From Lentisalinibacter orientalis (lineage in GTDB: Bacteria > Pseudomonadota > Gammaproteobacteria > Steroidobacterales > Woeseiaceae), in the NCBI RefSeq assembly GCF_040706535.1, contig NZ_JAPDRJ010000001.1, positions 1,612,001 through 1,676,000 of the forward strand: DNA of 64,000 bases, written 5' to 3'. The notes under the pieces are model-generated. The model was not told where the DNA came from. It ran no database searches and was given only the letters and a program-made list of their open reading frames with translations. This document shows, piece after piece, positions 47,362-57,309 of the stretch (positions within the stretch are counted from its first letter, which is position 1; each line of letters opens with the position of its first letter). Position numbers and translations under genes: made by a program.

Positions 47362-48396
47362 ATGGACGACAACAGGAAAAAGGCGCTGGCCGCCGCGCTG
47401 GGCCAGATCGAGAAGCAGTTCGGCAAGGGCTCGGTGATGCGGCTGGGCGACGGCGGACCGGCGCGGGATATCGACTCGGTGTCCACCGGCTCCATCGGCC
47501 TGGACGTCGCGCTCGGCATCGGCGGGCTGCCCTACGGCCGCGTCGTCGAGATCTACGGCCCGGAGTCATCGGGCAAGACCACGCTGACGCTGCAGGTGGT
47601 GGCCGAGGCGCAGAAGGCCGGCGGCACCGCGGCGTTCGTGGACGCCGAGCACGCACTCGACCCGCAGTACGCCGAGAAGCTCGGCGTTAACGTCGATGAT
47701 CTGCTGGTCTCCCAGCCGGACACCGGCGAGCAGGCGCTCGAGATCACCGACATGCTGGTGCGCTCCGGCGCGGTGGATGTCATCGTGGTGGACTCCGTGG
47801 CGGCGCTCACGCCCAAGGCCGAGATCGAGGGCGAGATGGGCGACTCCCACGTGGGCCTGCAGGCGCGGCTCATGTCCCAGGCGCTCAGGAAGCTCACGGG
47901 CAACATCAAGCGCTCCAACGCCATGGTGATCTTCATCAACCAGATCCGCATGAAGATCGGCGTGATGTTTGGCAGCCCGGAGACCACCACGGGCGGCAAC
48001 GCCTTGAAGTTCTACTCCTCCGTGCGGCTGGACATCCGCCGCATCGGCGCCATCAAGAAGGGCGACGAGGTCATCGGCAACCAGACCCGCGTGAAAGTGG
48101 TGAAGAACAAGGTCTCGCCGCCGTTCAAACAGGCCGAATTCGAGATCCTCTACGGCGAGGGCATCTCCCGCGAGGGCGAGATCATTGAACTCGGCGTCGC
48201 CAATGGCATCATCGAGAAGGCCGGCTCCTGGTACAGCTACGGCGAGGACCGCATCGGCCAGGGCAAGGAGAACGTGCGGGAATACCTGAAGGAGCACCCG
48301 GATACGGCCGCGGAGATCGAAGGCAGGATCCGCGAGCTGCTGCTGCCCGCGAAGAAGGCGCCGGGCGAACCGGAGCCCGAGGCAAAGGAAGCCTGA
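47362..48396 (+). CDS. recA: Recombinase RecA
   Basis: RecA catalyses strand exchange and LexA cleavage. The 344 residues have the Walker A GPESSGKTTLTLQ near residue 67, MAT-type GSVMRLGDG, loop L1/L2 regions (ALTPKAEIEGEMGDSHVG and GNALKFYSSVRLDIRR) and an acidic C-terminus. The 116-base upstream region contains no recognisable LexA box of the E. coli type. recX follows after six bases. Confidence 0.98.
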   Translation: MDDNRKKALAAALGQIEKQFGKGSVMRLGDGGPARDIDSVSTGSIGLDVALGIGGLPYGRVVEIYGPESSGKTTLTLQVVAEAQKAGGTAAFVDAEHALDPQYAEKLGVNVDDLLVSQPDTGEQALEITDMLVRSGAVDVIVVDSVAALTPKAEIEGEMGDSHVGLQARLMSQALRKLTGNIKRSNAMVIFINQIRMKIGVMFGSPETTTGGNALKFYSSVRLDIRRIGAIKKGDEVIGNQTRVKVVKNKVSPPFKQAEFEILYGEGISREGEIIELGVANGIIEKAGSWYSYGEDRIGQGKENVREYLKEHPDTAAEIEGRIRELLLPAKKAPGEPEPEAKEA

Positions 48397-48402
48397 TCGA
48401 CG

Positions 48403-48876
48403 GTGAGCCAACTCGAAGAAAGTGATATGACGCCGGCTGACTGCCGGCGTCGTGCCATGGACTTCCTGGCCCGGCGGGAGCACAGCCGCTGGGAACTCCG
48501 GCACAAGCTGGCGGCGGCGGGCGCCACCGGCGATCTCGCGGACGAGACGCTGGACGCCCTGGAGGACGAAGGCCTGCTCAGCGACAGCCGCTTCGTGGAG
48601 TCCTTCGTCGCCGCCCGGGCCCGCAAGGGTCAGGGCCCCGTCCGCATCTACCAGGAACTCGAGCGCCGCGGCGTCAACGAGCTCCTCATCGAGGACGGCA
48701 TCGACGAGGCGGACATCGACTGGTACGAGCTGGCCGCCGAGGTGCGGGCGAAGAAATTCGGCAAGACCGTGCCGCCGGACTTCCCCAGCCGGGCGAAGCA
48801 GATGCGCTTCCTCGAGTACCGGGGCTTCGACTCCGACCAGATCCAGGCGGCCATCCGGGGCGGCGCCACCGCTTGA
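48403..48876 (+). CDS. recX: Regulatory protein RecX
   Basis: RecX binds RecA filaments and limits their growth. The 157 residues show the three repeated three-helix units of the family: ARREHSRWELRHKLAAAG, DEGLLSDSRFVESFVAARARKGQGPVRIYQELERRGV and AKQMRFLEYRGFDSDQIQAAI. The GTG at 48403 lies six bases after recA; ATG at 48427 is an alternative. Confidence 0.93.
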   Translation: MSQLEESDMTPADCRRRAMDFLARREHSRWELRHKLAAAGATGDLADETLDALEDEGLLSDSRFVESFVAARARKGQGPVRIYQELERRGVNELLIEDGIDEADIDWYELAAEVRAKKFGKTVPPDFPSRAKQMRFLEYRGFDSDQIQAAIRGGATA

Positions 48877-48940
48877 ATCGGGGCCTCTCCGGCCCGATCT
48901 CCGCTACCCTGCCGCCGAACATCTGGTAGATTCTCACGCC

Positions 48941-51550
<2,610 letters not shown>

Positions 51551-51888
51551 CCAAGTCTACTTCTGCAACCCATTCCCGCTTGGCCCCTCTCTGGTTAATG
51601 GTATACCATTGGTATTGAGGGAGGATGCATGGGCCGCAACCAGACACCGCGTTGGGATCGCTCAACGGGTAGGCTGCTAATTCGAGTCATATCATAAGGT
51701 TATCCAAGGGACTCGAATCTGTCCGGCGGGCCGTGCCGTTTGTGGGAAAAAATTAATAGATACTGTGGGTGGTATACATCAGTTGGACAGCGTTAAGGGC
51801 TGAGGCCAAGTGATCCAAGGTTGCAAGCCAGTCGATTGCGGTTTTGCCCGCCTTGCCCGCACTGCCTGACAGGGGATGGATAGACAGG
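51551..51888. other. Spacer between alaS and csrA with two dyads
   Basis: This 338-base gap is clearly more AT-rich than its surroundings. It contains a 14-bp perfect palindrome AATGGTATACCATT at 51597-51610, a 9-bp inverted repeat ATTCGAGTC/GACTCGAAT (51680-51688 and 51710-51718), and a 22-codon open frame at 51629-51697 starting ATG after GGGAGG. I see no recognisable gene; the csrA promoter should be here. Confidence 0.6.
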
Positions 51889-52113
51889 ATGCTGATACTT
51901 ACTCGCCGCGTCGGGGAGACCGTGATGATCGGGGACGACGTCACCGTCACGGTTCTCGGGGTCAAAGGCAACCAGGTCCGCATCGGCATCAATGCGCCGC
52001 GTGACGTGGCCGTGCATCGGGAAGAGATCTTCGAGCGTATCCAGCTCGAGCAAGGTAATGGCTCCGGCGCGGTAAACGGCGCCGCGTATACCAACGGCGG
52101 CGGCAGCGAGTAG
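51889..52113 (+). CDS. csrA: Carbon storage regulator CsrA
   Basis: CsrA is the dimeric RNA-binding post-transcriptional regulator that blocks ribosome access at GGA motifs. The 74 residues start MLILTRRVGETVMIGDD and contain VLGVKGNQVRIGINAPRDVAVHREEI, with the RNA-contacting Leu4 and the VHREEI segment including Arg44. The tail after residue 60 is Asn/Gly-rich and longer than the E. coli form. It lies between alaS and the tRNA pair, as in E. coli. Confidence 0.97.
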   Translation: MLILTRRVGETVMIGDDVTVTVLGVKGNQVRIGINAPRDVAVHREEIFERIQLEQGNGSGAVNGAAYTNGGGSE

Positions 52114-52177
52114 CTGCCCGCACCCTTTACCCGACCCACCGGACTCAGTACACTTTCGGGCCCTCGCGAGGGACCGC

Positions 52178-52183
52178 TATAAT
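52178..52183 (+). promoter_or_regulatory. -10 box of the tRNA-Ser/tRNA-Arg operon
   Basis: A perfect TATAAT followed by a GC-rich discriminator lies 38 bases before tRNA-Ser. The -35 is weak. Confidence 0.6.
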
Positions 52184-52220
52184 GGCGGTTTCGCGCCGGC
52201 GGTGGCCGGTGGCAGGGAAC

Positions 52221-52311
52221 GGAGAGATGGCTGAGTGGTCGAAAGCGCTCCCCTGCTAAGGGAGTAAGGGTTAATAGCCCTTCGAGGGTTCGAATCCCTC
52301 TCTCTCCGCCA
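52221..52311 (+). tRNA. tRNA-Ser (anticodon GCU)
   Basis: The 91-base gene folds with acceptor GGAGAGA/TCTCTCC, an anticodon arm CTCCC-CTGCTAA-GGGAG (anticodon GCU, reading AGC/AGU), the long variable arm expected of tRNA-Ser, the T-arm GAGGGTTCGAATCCCTC and an encoded CCA. Confidence 0.97.
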
Positions 52312-52322
52312 GATTACTTCAT

Positions 52323-52344
52323 GTAGGAGCGCCTTCAGGCGCGA
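52323..52344 (+). repeat. REP element copy 5 (between the two tRNA genes)
   Basis: GTAGGAG followed by GCGCCT-TC-AGGCGC and GA. Compared with the other copies one base pair of the stem has changed on both sides (compensating), evidence that the hairpin itself is maintained. Confidence 0.8.
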
Positions 52345-52371
52345 CCTGCAGCACGAACAACACGATTACAC

Positions 52372-52448
52372 GCGCCCGTAGCTCAGCTGGATAGAGTACC
52401 TGGCTACGAACCAGGCGGTCGGGAGTTCGAATCTCTCCGGGCGCGCCA
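52372..52448 (+). tRNA. tRNA-Arg (anticodon ACG)
   Basis: The 77-base gene has acceptor GCGCCCG/CGGGCGC, anticodon arm CCTGG-CTACGAA-CCAGG (anticodon ACG, wobble A to be inosine, reading CGN), T-arm GGGAGTTCGAATCTCTC-like and an encoded CCA. An integrase gene begins 15 bases downstream in the opposite sense, making its 3' end the likely attachment site. Confidence 0.97.
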
Positions 52449-52459
52449 ATAAAATCAAA

Positions 52460-52497
52460 GGGTTAGCCGACTTTTGCGGTTAGCCCTTTTTTCTTTT
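52460..52497 (+). terminator. Intrinsic terminator of the tRNA operon, inside the integrase 3' end
   Basis: GGGTTAGCCG (52460-52469) pairs with CGGTTAGCCC (52477-52486) using two G-U wobbles, followed by six T, C and four T. It lies 11 bases after tRNA-Arg and overlaps the last codons of the opposite-strand integrase, so the mobile element appears to supply it. Confidence 0.85.
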
Positions 52498-53632
52498 CCG
52501 ACACTTTTCCGACAGCCTCGCCGGTCCTTCGGCCGATCAGCATCAGATTGGGCGTCTCGCGCCTGCCGCGACGCACGATGGACTCGGCGGCATCGATCAG
52601 CTCTTCGAGCTCCGCTGCCGAGTAGTGTGTCGTGATGTCGCCGTTCGCGTGGCCCAGCAGTGCCTTGCGGGTCTCCAGCGGGACCCCGGCGCTCCGCAGC
52701 CGCCGGCCGAACGTATGACGCAGGTTATGTACGCCTTTCAGGATGCCTTTCTCTGTCGGGAGGCCCGCCTGGCGCCAGCACCGCTTCCAGGCGGTGTTGT
52801 TGATCTTGCCGAAGGGCTTGCCGCGGAACGTGAACACGTATTCCTTGTGCAGTCCCCGCCGGCCGTCGATCACCCGTTTCGCGATGCTGTTCAGGACGAC
52901 CACCCGCTCCGTGCTGGTCTTGGTCGCCGATCCCGGCAGCACGAAGACCGATCGCTCCGTGTCCGGCCAGTCGACCTCCCAGTCCCAGCGCAGCCCGCAG
53001 ACCTCCTGCTCCCGGCAGCCCGTGTTGATGGCGAACAGCGCCGCATCGGCGATATGCCTCGGCAGGATCTTCATCAGACGATCCTGTTCGGCCCAGGACA
53101 GCGGATACGGTCTCGCCTGCTGACCCTTCACGGACAGCCGGCTGATCAGCGCCGGCGCCTGCTGCAGCCAGGGCTCGCCGTCCGGGCCGCGCCACACGCG
53201 GGCGGCACGGTTCAGCACGGTCGAGACCACCCCCAGGGCGTTGTTGATCGACTTCGGCGACAGACCCCGCTCGCGCTGCCGGTCGACGAAGGGACGGAGC
53301 GTCCCGTCGTGGACCTGAGCGACCGGGAGATCGCCGATGTAGGGGAACAACTGGTCCAGGTGCATGGCGAAGGTATCGGCAGAAGGCTTGTGGGCAATCT
53401 CCTCGAGATAGTGCAGTGCACATTCCTCGAAGGTGTAGACCGCGGCCTCGTGTCGGTTGGCTTTCTCCTCCAGTTCCGCCAGTCGGCGGATCAGAACCTG
53501 CTCTGCCTCAACGCGTGAAGTAGTGCCCGTGCTTTCGCGGAGCCACCCTCCAGGGGCGTATCGGCAGCGCTTTTCGATGTGCCAGGTGCCGCCCTTCTGG
53601 CGGAGCCCCGGCATGCGGTTGCGTTTCGACAT
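52463..53632 (-). CDS. Tyrosine recombinase/integrase
   Basis: The 389-residue phage-type integrase probably inserts the element at tRNA-Arg. It starts MSKRNRMPGLRQKGGTWHIEKR, has a SAM-like core-binding domain (about 60-165) and the catalytic domain with the first Arg in NTGCREQEVCGLRWDW, a HNLRHTFGRRL (His-x-x-Arg) near residue 320, a LLGHANGDITTHYSAAE segment with the second His and the nucleophile Tyr. It abuts the tRNA, as integrases of such elements do, and is preceded by a short excisionase-like gene that overlaps it. Confidence 0.95.
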   Translation of the reverse strand: MSKRNRMPGLRQKGGTWHIEKRCRYAPGGWLRESTGTTSRVEAEQVLIRRLAELEEKANRHEAAVYTFEECALHYLEEIAHKPSADTFAMHLDQLFPYIGDLPVAQVHDGTLRPFVDRQRERGLSPKSINNALGVVSTVLNRAARVWRGPDGEPWLQQAPALISRLSVKGQQARPYPLSWAEQDRLMKILPRHIADAALFAINTGCREQEVCGLRWDWEVDWPDTERSVFVLPGSATKTSTERVVVLNSIAKRVIDGRRGLHKEYVFTFRGKPFGKINNTAWKRCWRQAGLPTEKGILKGVHNLRHTFGRRLRSAGVPLETRKALLGHANGDITTHYSAAELEELIDAAESIVRRGRRETPNLMLIGRRTGEAVGKVSEKKKGLTAKVG

Positions 53633-53871
53633 GTGTCGTCCTCCGGTATCGAGGCCTTCGGACGACGCCCGTTGCGGGACTTATAGTCGTCCACCCAGGC
53701 ATCCAGTTCAAGGCGGTCGAAGGCGATGCCCTGGCGGCCGATGGGGATCTCGGTGAGGCCGGGGCGGACTTCGGTGTTGAAGCGGTTTCGGTCCATGCCG
53801 AGGTAGGCCGGGGCGTCCCGGAACCGGACCAGGCGGGGCAGGAGGGCGGATATCGTGGCCGGCCTCGTCAT
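53491..53871 (-). CDS. AlpA/excisionase-like small DNA-binding protein
   Basis: The 126-residue frame begins with a MerR/AlpA-type winged helix: LVRFRDAPAYLGMDRNRFNTEVRPGLTEIPIGRQGIAFDRLELDAWVDDYKSRNGR. Such proteins act as excisionases or activate the element's integrase. Its last 47 or so codons overlap the integrase gene in another frame, so the tail may have no independent function. The start overlaps the upstream recombinase stop by four bases (ATGA), suggesting a three-gene operon. Confidence 0.7.
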   Translation of the reverse strand: MTRPATISALLPRLVRFRDAPAYLGMDRNRFNTEVRPGLTEIPIGRQGIAFDRLELDAWVDDYKSRNGRRPKASIPEDDTCRNATACRGSARRAAPGTSKSAADTPLEGGSAKARALLHALRQSRF

Positions 53872-54734
53872 CGGCCCAGGTAGCTGTTGGTGATGGCAAG
53901 GCGGCTGTGGCCCAGCTCGGCGGTCACGGTGGCCCTGGCCTCGTCGTCGATTTCACGCTGCTCAGGGCTCAGCCCCTTCCGGGTTGGCCCGCCCGCCACC
54001 GGCGCCGGCCAGCCGGTGAGTTCCCGATAACGGCGCTGGGCGTAGGCATGGCGGAGTCCGTGGAGTTTTTTCAGCTCTGCCGCCTTGGTTTGGCTTTCAT
54101 AACAGCGGAGCTGCTGGACATAGTTCCGGTGGGGCGGGATCAGGGCGCCGCCGCCCACGAACTGGTGGATCTCCTCGAGCAGCTGTCTTTGAGACTCCCG
54201 AGTGATCGGCACTGAGCGCTCTCTCCCGCCCTTGGTCCAGCTGGCCTTCAGCCGGATCTGGTCCTGGCGGATGGCATAGCCGGGGGTGAACTTGATGGCT
54301 TCCTCGCGCCGGAGGCCGAACTCGGCCTGGAGCCGGAGGCTCAGCCTGAGATAGGGATCTTTGATCTTGGCCAGCTTCTTCGGGTCCAGATCCTGGGCCT
54401 TGGAGGTTTCTGCCACGTAGTGGCGCTCCCCGATGCCGTAGGCCCCGTTGTCCCGGGCTACGACATTGGCTCTGTTCACCTTGGCGGCCCACCAACGGAG
54501 GACTGCGAGCCGGTTCTTGAGTGTTCCGATACTGAGGCCCTGGTCTTTCCAGAGAGAGACCAGGGCCTCGACGTGTTTCGGTTTGAGCGAGCGTGGCTGG
54601 AGACGACGATAGCCGAGCTCCAGCAGCTGATTGGCCATCTGGCTCAATAGGCGTTCTCGAATCTCCCGTGTCGCATGGCTCCCGTCCCGGTTGTTCCGGC
54701 AGAGGGCTTTCAGCTGGTAGTTCAGGTCCTTCAT
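53868..54734 (-). CDS. Second recombinase, Integrase_1-type tyrosine recombinase
   Basis: This 288-residue protein is a tyrosine-recombinase fold distinct from the integrase next door. MKDLNYQLKALCRNNRDGSHATR opens the SAM-like domain (PF12834-like), followed by LQAEFGLRREEAIKFTP (catalytic Arg), HGLRHAYAQRRYRELTG (His-x-x-Arg) and, at the end, ELGHSRLAITNSYLGR with the His and terminal Tyr. Such proteins are found on ICEs and islands, and their substrate is not known. The ATG at 54734 is chosen because it gives the typical start; the frame is open further upstream. Confidence 0.82.
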   Translation of the reverse strand: MKDLNYQLKALCRNNRDGSHATREIRERLLSQMANQLLELGYRRLQPRSLKPKHVEALVSLWKDQGLSIGTLKNRLAVLRWWAAKVNRANVVARDNGAYGIGERHYVAETSKAQDLDPKKLAKIKDPYLRLSLRLQAEFGLRREEAIKFTPGYAIRQDQIRLKASWTKGGRERSVPITRESQRQLLEEIHQFVGGGALIPPHRNYVQQLRCYESQTKAAELKKLHGLRHAYAQRRYRELTGWPAPVAGGPTRKGLSPEQREIDDEARATVTAELGHSRLAITNSYLGR

Positions 54735-55527
54735 GGTGCTCAATCTCGTTCGGTTAGTTTTTCTGACCAGCTCGTAGCCCGGTGAGCATACGAGGTCCGA
54801 GATGTGCTCGGAGTCGGTCCAGGGACACCAGTCCCAGAGGGACATAAAGTCCCTACGGCCTGAAGCCTCGATCAGGTTCGCCGGTGGCGCTCTGTTGAGT
54901 GCTCGGCCGGCGGCTACCAGTGGCCCCGAGGGGCCGATACGAACGGTGATTCACCTCCTTTTGGCTAATGGATAGGAAACAGATCTGTGCCAGGGGCACA
55001 GGGCTACAAAAATTGCCGGACGCAGAGGTCCTGACGATTTGGAAAAGCTGGCGGGGACGCCAGCGATTTTCTTGAACATGCGGAACCAGGGGCGTTCCGC
55101 GAATTTGAAAAGGCCGGGCTATCTGATCCCGGCTTGGATCAAGCAGTCCCGAAGGGACTCCCTGACCCCAGGCAGGCTAACCCCTGCCAGGTGCCGCTTT
55201 ACCGCAGCGGCTGCGGATCATGGTTGGAAAACTAGACTCGAATTCTTGGGTTGTAAAGCACGCGTCTCGGCTTCAATTGCCACCCCCGACAGGGTTTCCG
55301 ACCATTATTGTCTGGTGCCGTCCCATCCTGTCTGCTGACTCCTACTACTACTCGACCGAGCAATTTGTTGAGACGGGTCTTTATCGGTTCGGAAAGGGAT
55401 CGGAATGCGCAGTCGCCAGTGGTGTTGCAGCCTCCCACTCGCATCCCCGGAAGCTCGTGAGAGACGGAAAATCGCCTTTTATTTTCGCCTCATTCTTCGT
55501 GACGAAAATTTCTGCGTCACTCGCCCG
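54735..55527. other. 793-base non-coding stretch with an array of short hairpins
   Basis: No credible gene is seen. At least nine perfect short inverted repeats lie between 54822 and 55216: 54822-54835, 54838-54854, 54922-54935, 54985-55001 (7-bp stem), 55047-55064 (7-bp stem with GGGA loop), 55080-55100, 55113-55133, 55145-55159 and 55202-55216, plus GGCAGG/CCTGCC at 55171-55188. Farther right, 55220-55230 can pair with 55295-55305 (11 bp with one G-U in plus-strand RNA) and ATTTTCG/CGAAAAT at 55481-55509. A structured RNA, an origin or a recombination site are all possible. Confidence 0.55.
54951..54961 (-). promoter_or_regulatory. Orphan perfect Shine-Dalgarno on the minus strand
   Basis: The minus strand reads AAAGGAGGTGA, full complement of the 16S 3' end, but no ATG, GTG or TTG lies 5-12 bases downstream. 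A 33-codon frame starting with the GTG inside the motif is the only candidate, and I do not call it a gene. Confidence 0.3.
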
Positions 55528-56385
55528 TCATTCGCGGATTCCGGCTGCAGTCTGCGCAAAACGGTGGGTTCGGCGCCGCGTCACAACAGCGCTTCGCACT
55601 GGTAGTGACGCGGCACGCCAGCCACTCGCGGTCGCCAGATACGGGGCAGAGGGTCTGATCGGCCCGGCGATCAAGACCTCTTTCGGTGACGCCTGGCAGG
55701 CCCTGTCGGAATTATTTCTCTCGCCCAGTTTGCGCTTCACGATCGCGTCCAGATAACCGAGCGGGCTCGAGCGGATGGCGCCTCTGGCGATGGCCTCGCC
55801 CCACTCGTCGAGGGCCGGCTGGCGGGCCTCGGCATCGAGTGATGCGACGATGCAGCTCGCCGACGCCCGCTCCTGGGGGGAGACGGCCGGCGGGAAGACG
55901 TAGGATGCCGTCGCAGGATCCGTCTTCTGGTCACTCTTTATAAAGGTAGGAGTGGGTAGTTTTGTGAAAATGGGTTCTTTATAGAGGTAGCTATTACCTA
56001 AAGCTTCGGGCCTGACCGGATCCGGTGGGACCGGTTCCGGCTGGACCGTATCCGGTGATTCCGGAAGCGGTGGAGGCTCGCTTCCGGGTGGGCGTTCGAA
56101 GATCCGGTAGTCTCCGCCGCGAAGGCGCCCGTCCGGATCGCGGTGTTTCTCATAGCGCACGTAGCCTGCGCTCTTGAGTTCCTGCAGGAGCCCGTAGACC
56201 CCGTCCCGGCCGAGATCGCCACGCTTCACCAGGTCGTTGACGATGACCTGCCAGGTATCCGGCTTGGCGAGGAGATAGACCAGTAAACCGCGTGCTGCCC
56301 AGGACAGGCGCTCGTCCTCGACCGCGGCCCGTTCGACAATCAGATATCCCTGGCGATCGCGGACCCGGAAGATGCGGCGTGTCAC
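55528..56385 (-). CDS. Winged-helix (replication-protein-like) protein of the element
   Basis: The 285-residue protein has an N-terminal winged helix resembling that of phage replication and primosomal-type proteins: LSWAARGLLVYLLAKPDTWQVIVNDLVKRGDLGRDGVYGLLQELKSAGYVRYEKHRD (residues 28-84). A Pro/Glu-rich linker follows (about 98-130), then a charged C-terminal region. It is likely an element-encoded replication or regulatory factor, by context. Its start overlaps the stop of the upstream 84-residue gene by four bases. Confidence 0.72.
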   Translation of the reverse strand: MTRRIFRVRDRQGYLIVERAAVEDERLSWAARGLLVYLLAKPDTWQVIVNDLVKRGDLGRDGVYGLLQELKSAGYVRYEKHRDPDGRLRGGDYRIFERPPGSEPPPLPESPDTVQPEPVPPDPVRPEALGNSYLYKEPIFTKLPTPTFIKSDQKTDPATASYVFPPAVSPQERASASCIVASLDAEARQPALDEWGEAIARGAIRSSPLGYLDAIVKRKLGERNNSDRACQASPKEVLIAGPIRPSAPYLATASGWRAASLPVRSAVVTRRRTHRFAQTAAGIRE

Positions 56386-56636
56386 CGCGCCTGGTCACCC
56401 GTGATGATGCGGGCGACTTCGGAGGCCGGGTAGTAGACCCGGCGGCCGATCTTCCGGCCACAGGCCTTCAGCGCCCTCGTGGGGGCGTCGCTGGGGCAGC
56501 AGAGGCTGTAGCGCAGCCCGCCGGCCGATCGGTCCAGCAGCTCGGCGAGCTGGGTCTGAGTCAGGAGCGGGCCGAAGCGCTCGGTGAGCTGTATGGCAAG
56601 GGTGTCATCCTGCCGGGGAATAACGTCGTCGTGCAT
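56382..56636 (-). CDS. Small AlpA/plasmid-related DNA-binding protein
   Basis: The 84-residue protein is helix-turn-helix-like: ERFGPLLTQTQLAELLDRSAGGLRYSL followed by KACGRKIGRRVYYPASEVARII, the pattern of AlpA-like element regulators in which a short wing precedes RRVYY. It is translationally coupled (ATGA) to the winged-helix gene and would be the first gene of this minus-strand operon. Role inferred from pattern and context only. Confidence 0.7.
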   Translation of the reverse strand: MHDDVIPRQDDTLAIQLTERFGPLLTQTQLAELLDRSAGGLRYSLCCPSDAPTRALKACGRKIGRRVYYPASEVARIITGDQAR

Positions 56637-57003
56637 GGGCTGTCCTCACAGGTTCCGGGAAACGTGAACCTATGAGTACCCGGCTTTTCCCCGGCTGACT
56701 AGAAGCAATCCCGACAAGGCGTGCAGGGGTTTTCCCTTGTCAGAGCTCGGACGTTCCAGAGGACCAATATCGCTGTCTTCAGTGATGTCCGATCGTGGTC
56801 CCGCGACAGCGTTGCTGCGGTGCGGTGATTGCGTCATCTTGGAGGCGAATGCCTGCGCCCTCGTCACCCTGAATCGAGATAGCAGCACGCCGGCAGTGTG
56901 GATTCGGAGAGTGCCAGCCCGACCGTCAATCAACGCGTTCTACACGGACAGCGGCAACTTACACTCGGCACGCTGGGCCGTCGCAAGAAATTGGATAGGC
57001 GGT
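56637..57003. other. Non-coding gap in the island
   Basis: No convincing gene. A 7-bp inverted repeat GACAAGG/CCTTGTC lies at 56713-56741 and a direct repeat CCCGGCTT/CCCGGCTG near 56680-56697. The promoter for the minus-strand operon must lie here, but I cannot place it. Confidence 0.5.
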
Positions 57004-57309
57004 CTACGAGGTGGCCGAACGGAGCATCGCTTCAATTTCGTGCTTCATCAGGTGTTGAAGTTCTTGCGCTGAATTGCCCGGCAGCAAGTCCTCAACCGCT
57101 TTCGCTTCCTGCGAACATCGGCCGACCACCGCGTTCACCGACGCCTCCTCTGCCTTTATCTCCTCGGCCACCTGTATGTTGACGCAGTCCTCCAAGGCGG
57201 CGAGCGCCCGGTTCAGCTCCCCCTCACTGGCATGCGCGAAGTTCTGAAATGGGATGGTCGCAACGGCGGCAACGGTCGCCGCCAAACCGAATAACGCGGT
57301 CTTTTTCAT
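57004..57309 (-). CDS. Small exported protein of unknown function
   Basis: The 101-residue protein has a clear Sec signal peptide (MKKTALFGLAATVAAVATIPF, cleavage probably after HAS near residue 28) and a GGAGG ribosome site six bases before the ATG. The mature part is helical, acidic and has two cysteines (EDCVNIQ and VGRCSQE) that could form a disulfide. I do not recognise the family. It is divergent from the RHS-type gene; a relation between them is only suggested by position. Confidence 0.6.
   Translation of the reverse strand: MKKTALFGLAATVAAVATIPFQNFAHASEGELNRALAALEDCVNIQVAEEIKAEEASVNAVVGRCSQEAKAVEDLLPGNSAQELQHLMKHEIEAMLRSATS

Noticed and set aside
55247..55260. GGGTTGTAAAGCAC, identical to a conserved 16S rRNA stretch, and TCACCTCCTTT (54951-54961) like the 16S 3' end
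   Set aside because: Only 14 and 11 bases match, in an order unlike 16S rRNA; matches of this size to some part of a 1.5-kb rRNA are expected by chance in 64 kb.
55220..55756. A 178-codon plus-strand frame across the hairpin region and opposite the winged-helix gene
   Set aside because: Its 3' half is antisense to a better-supported gene, there is no ribosome site, and the product matches nothing I know.
56737..57072. A 111-codon plus-strand frame in the island gap
   Set aside because: No ribosome site or recognisable feature, and it overlaps the 3' end of the small exported-protein gene on the other strand.
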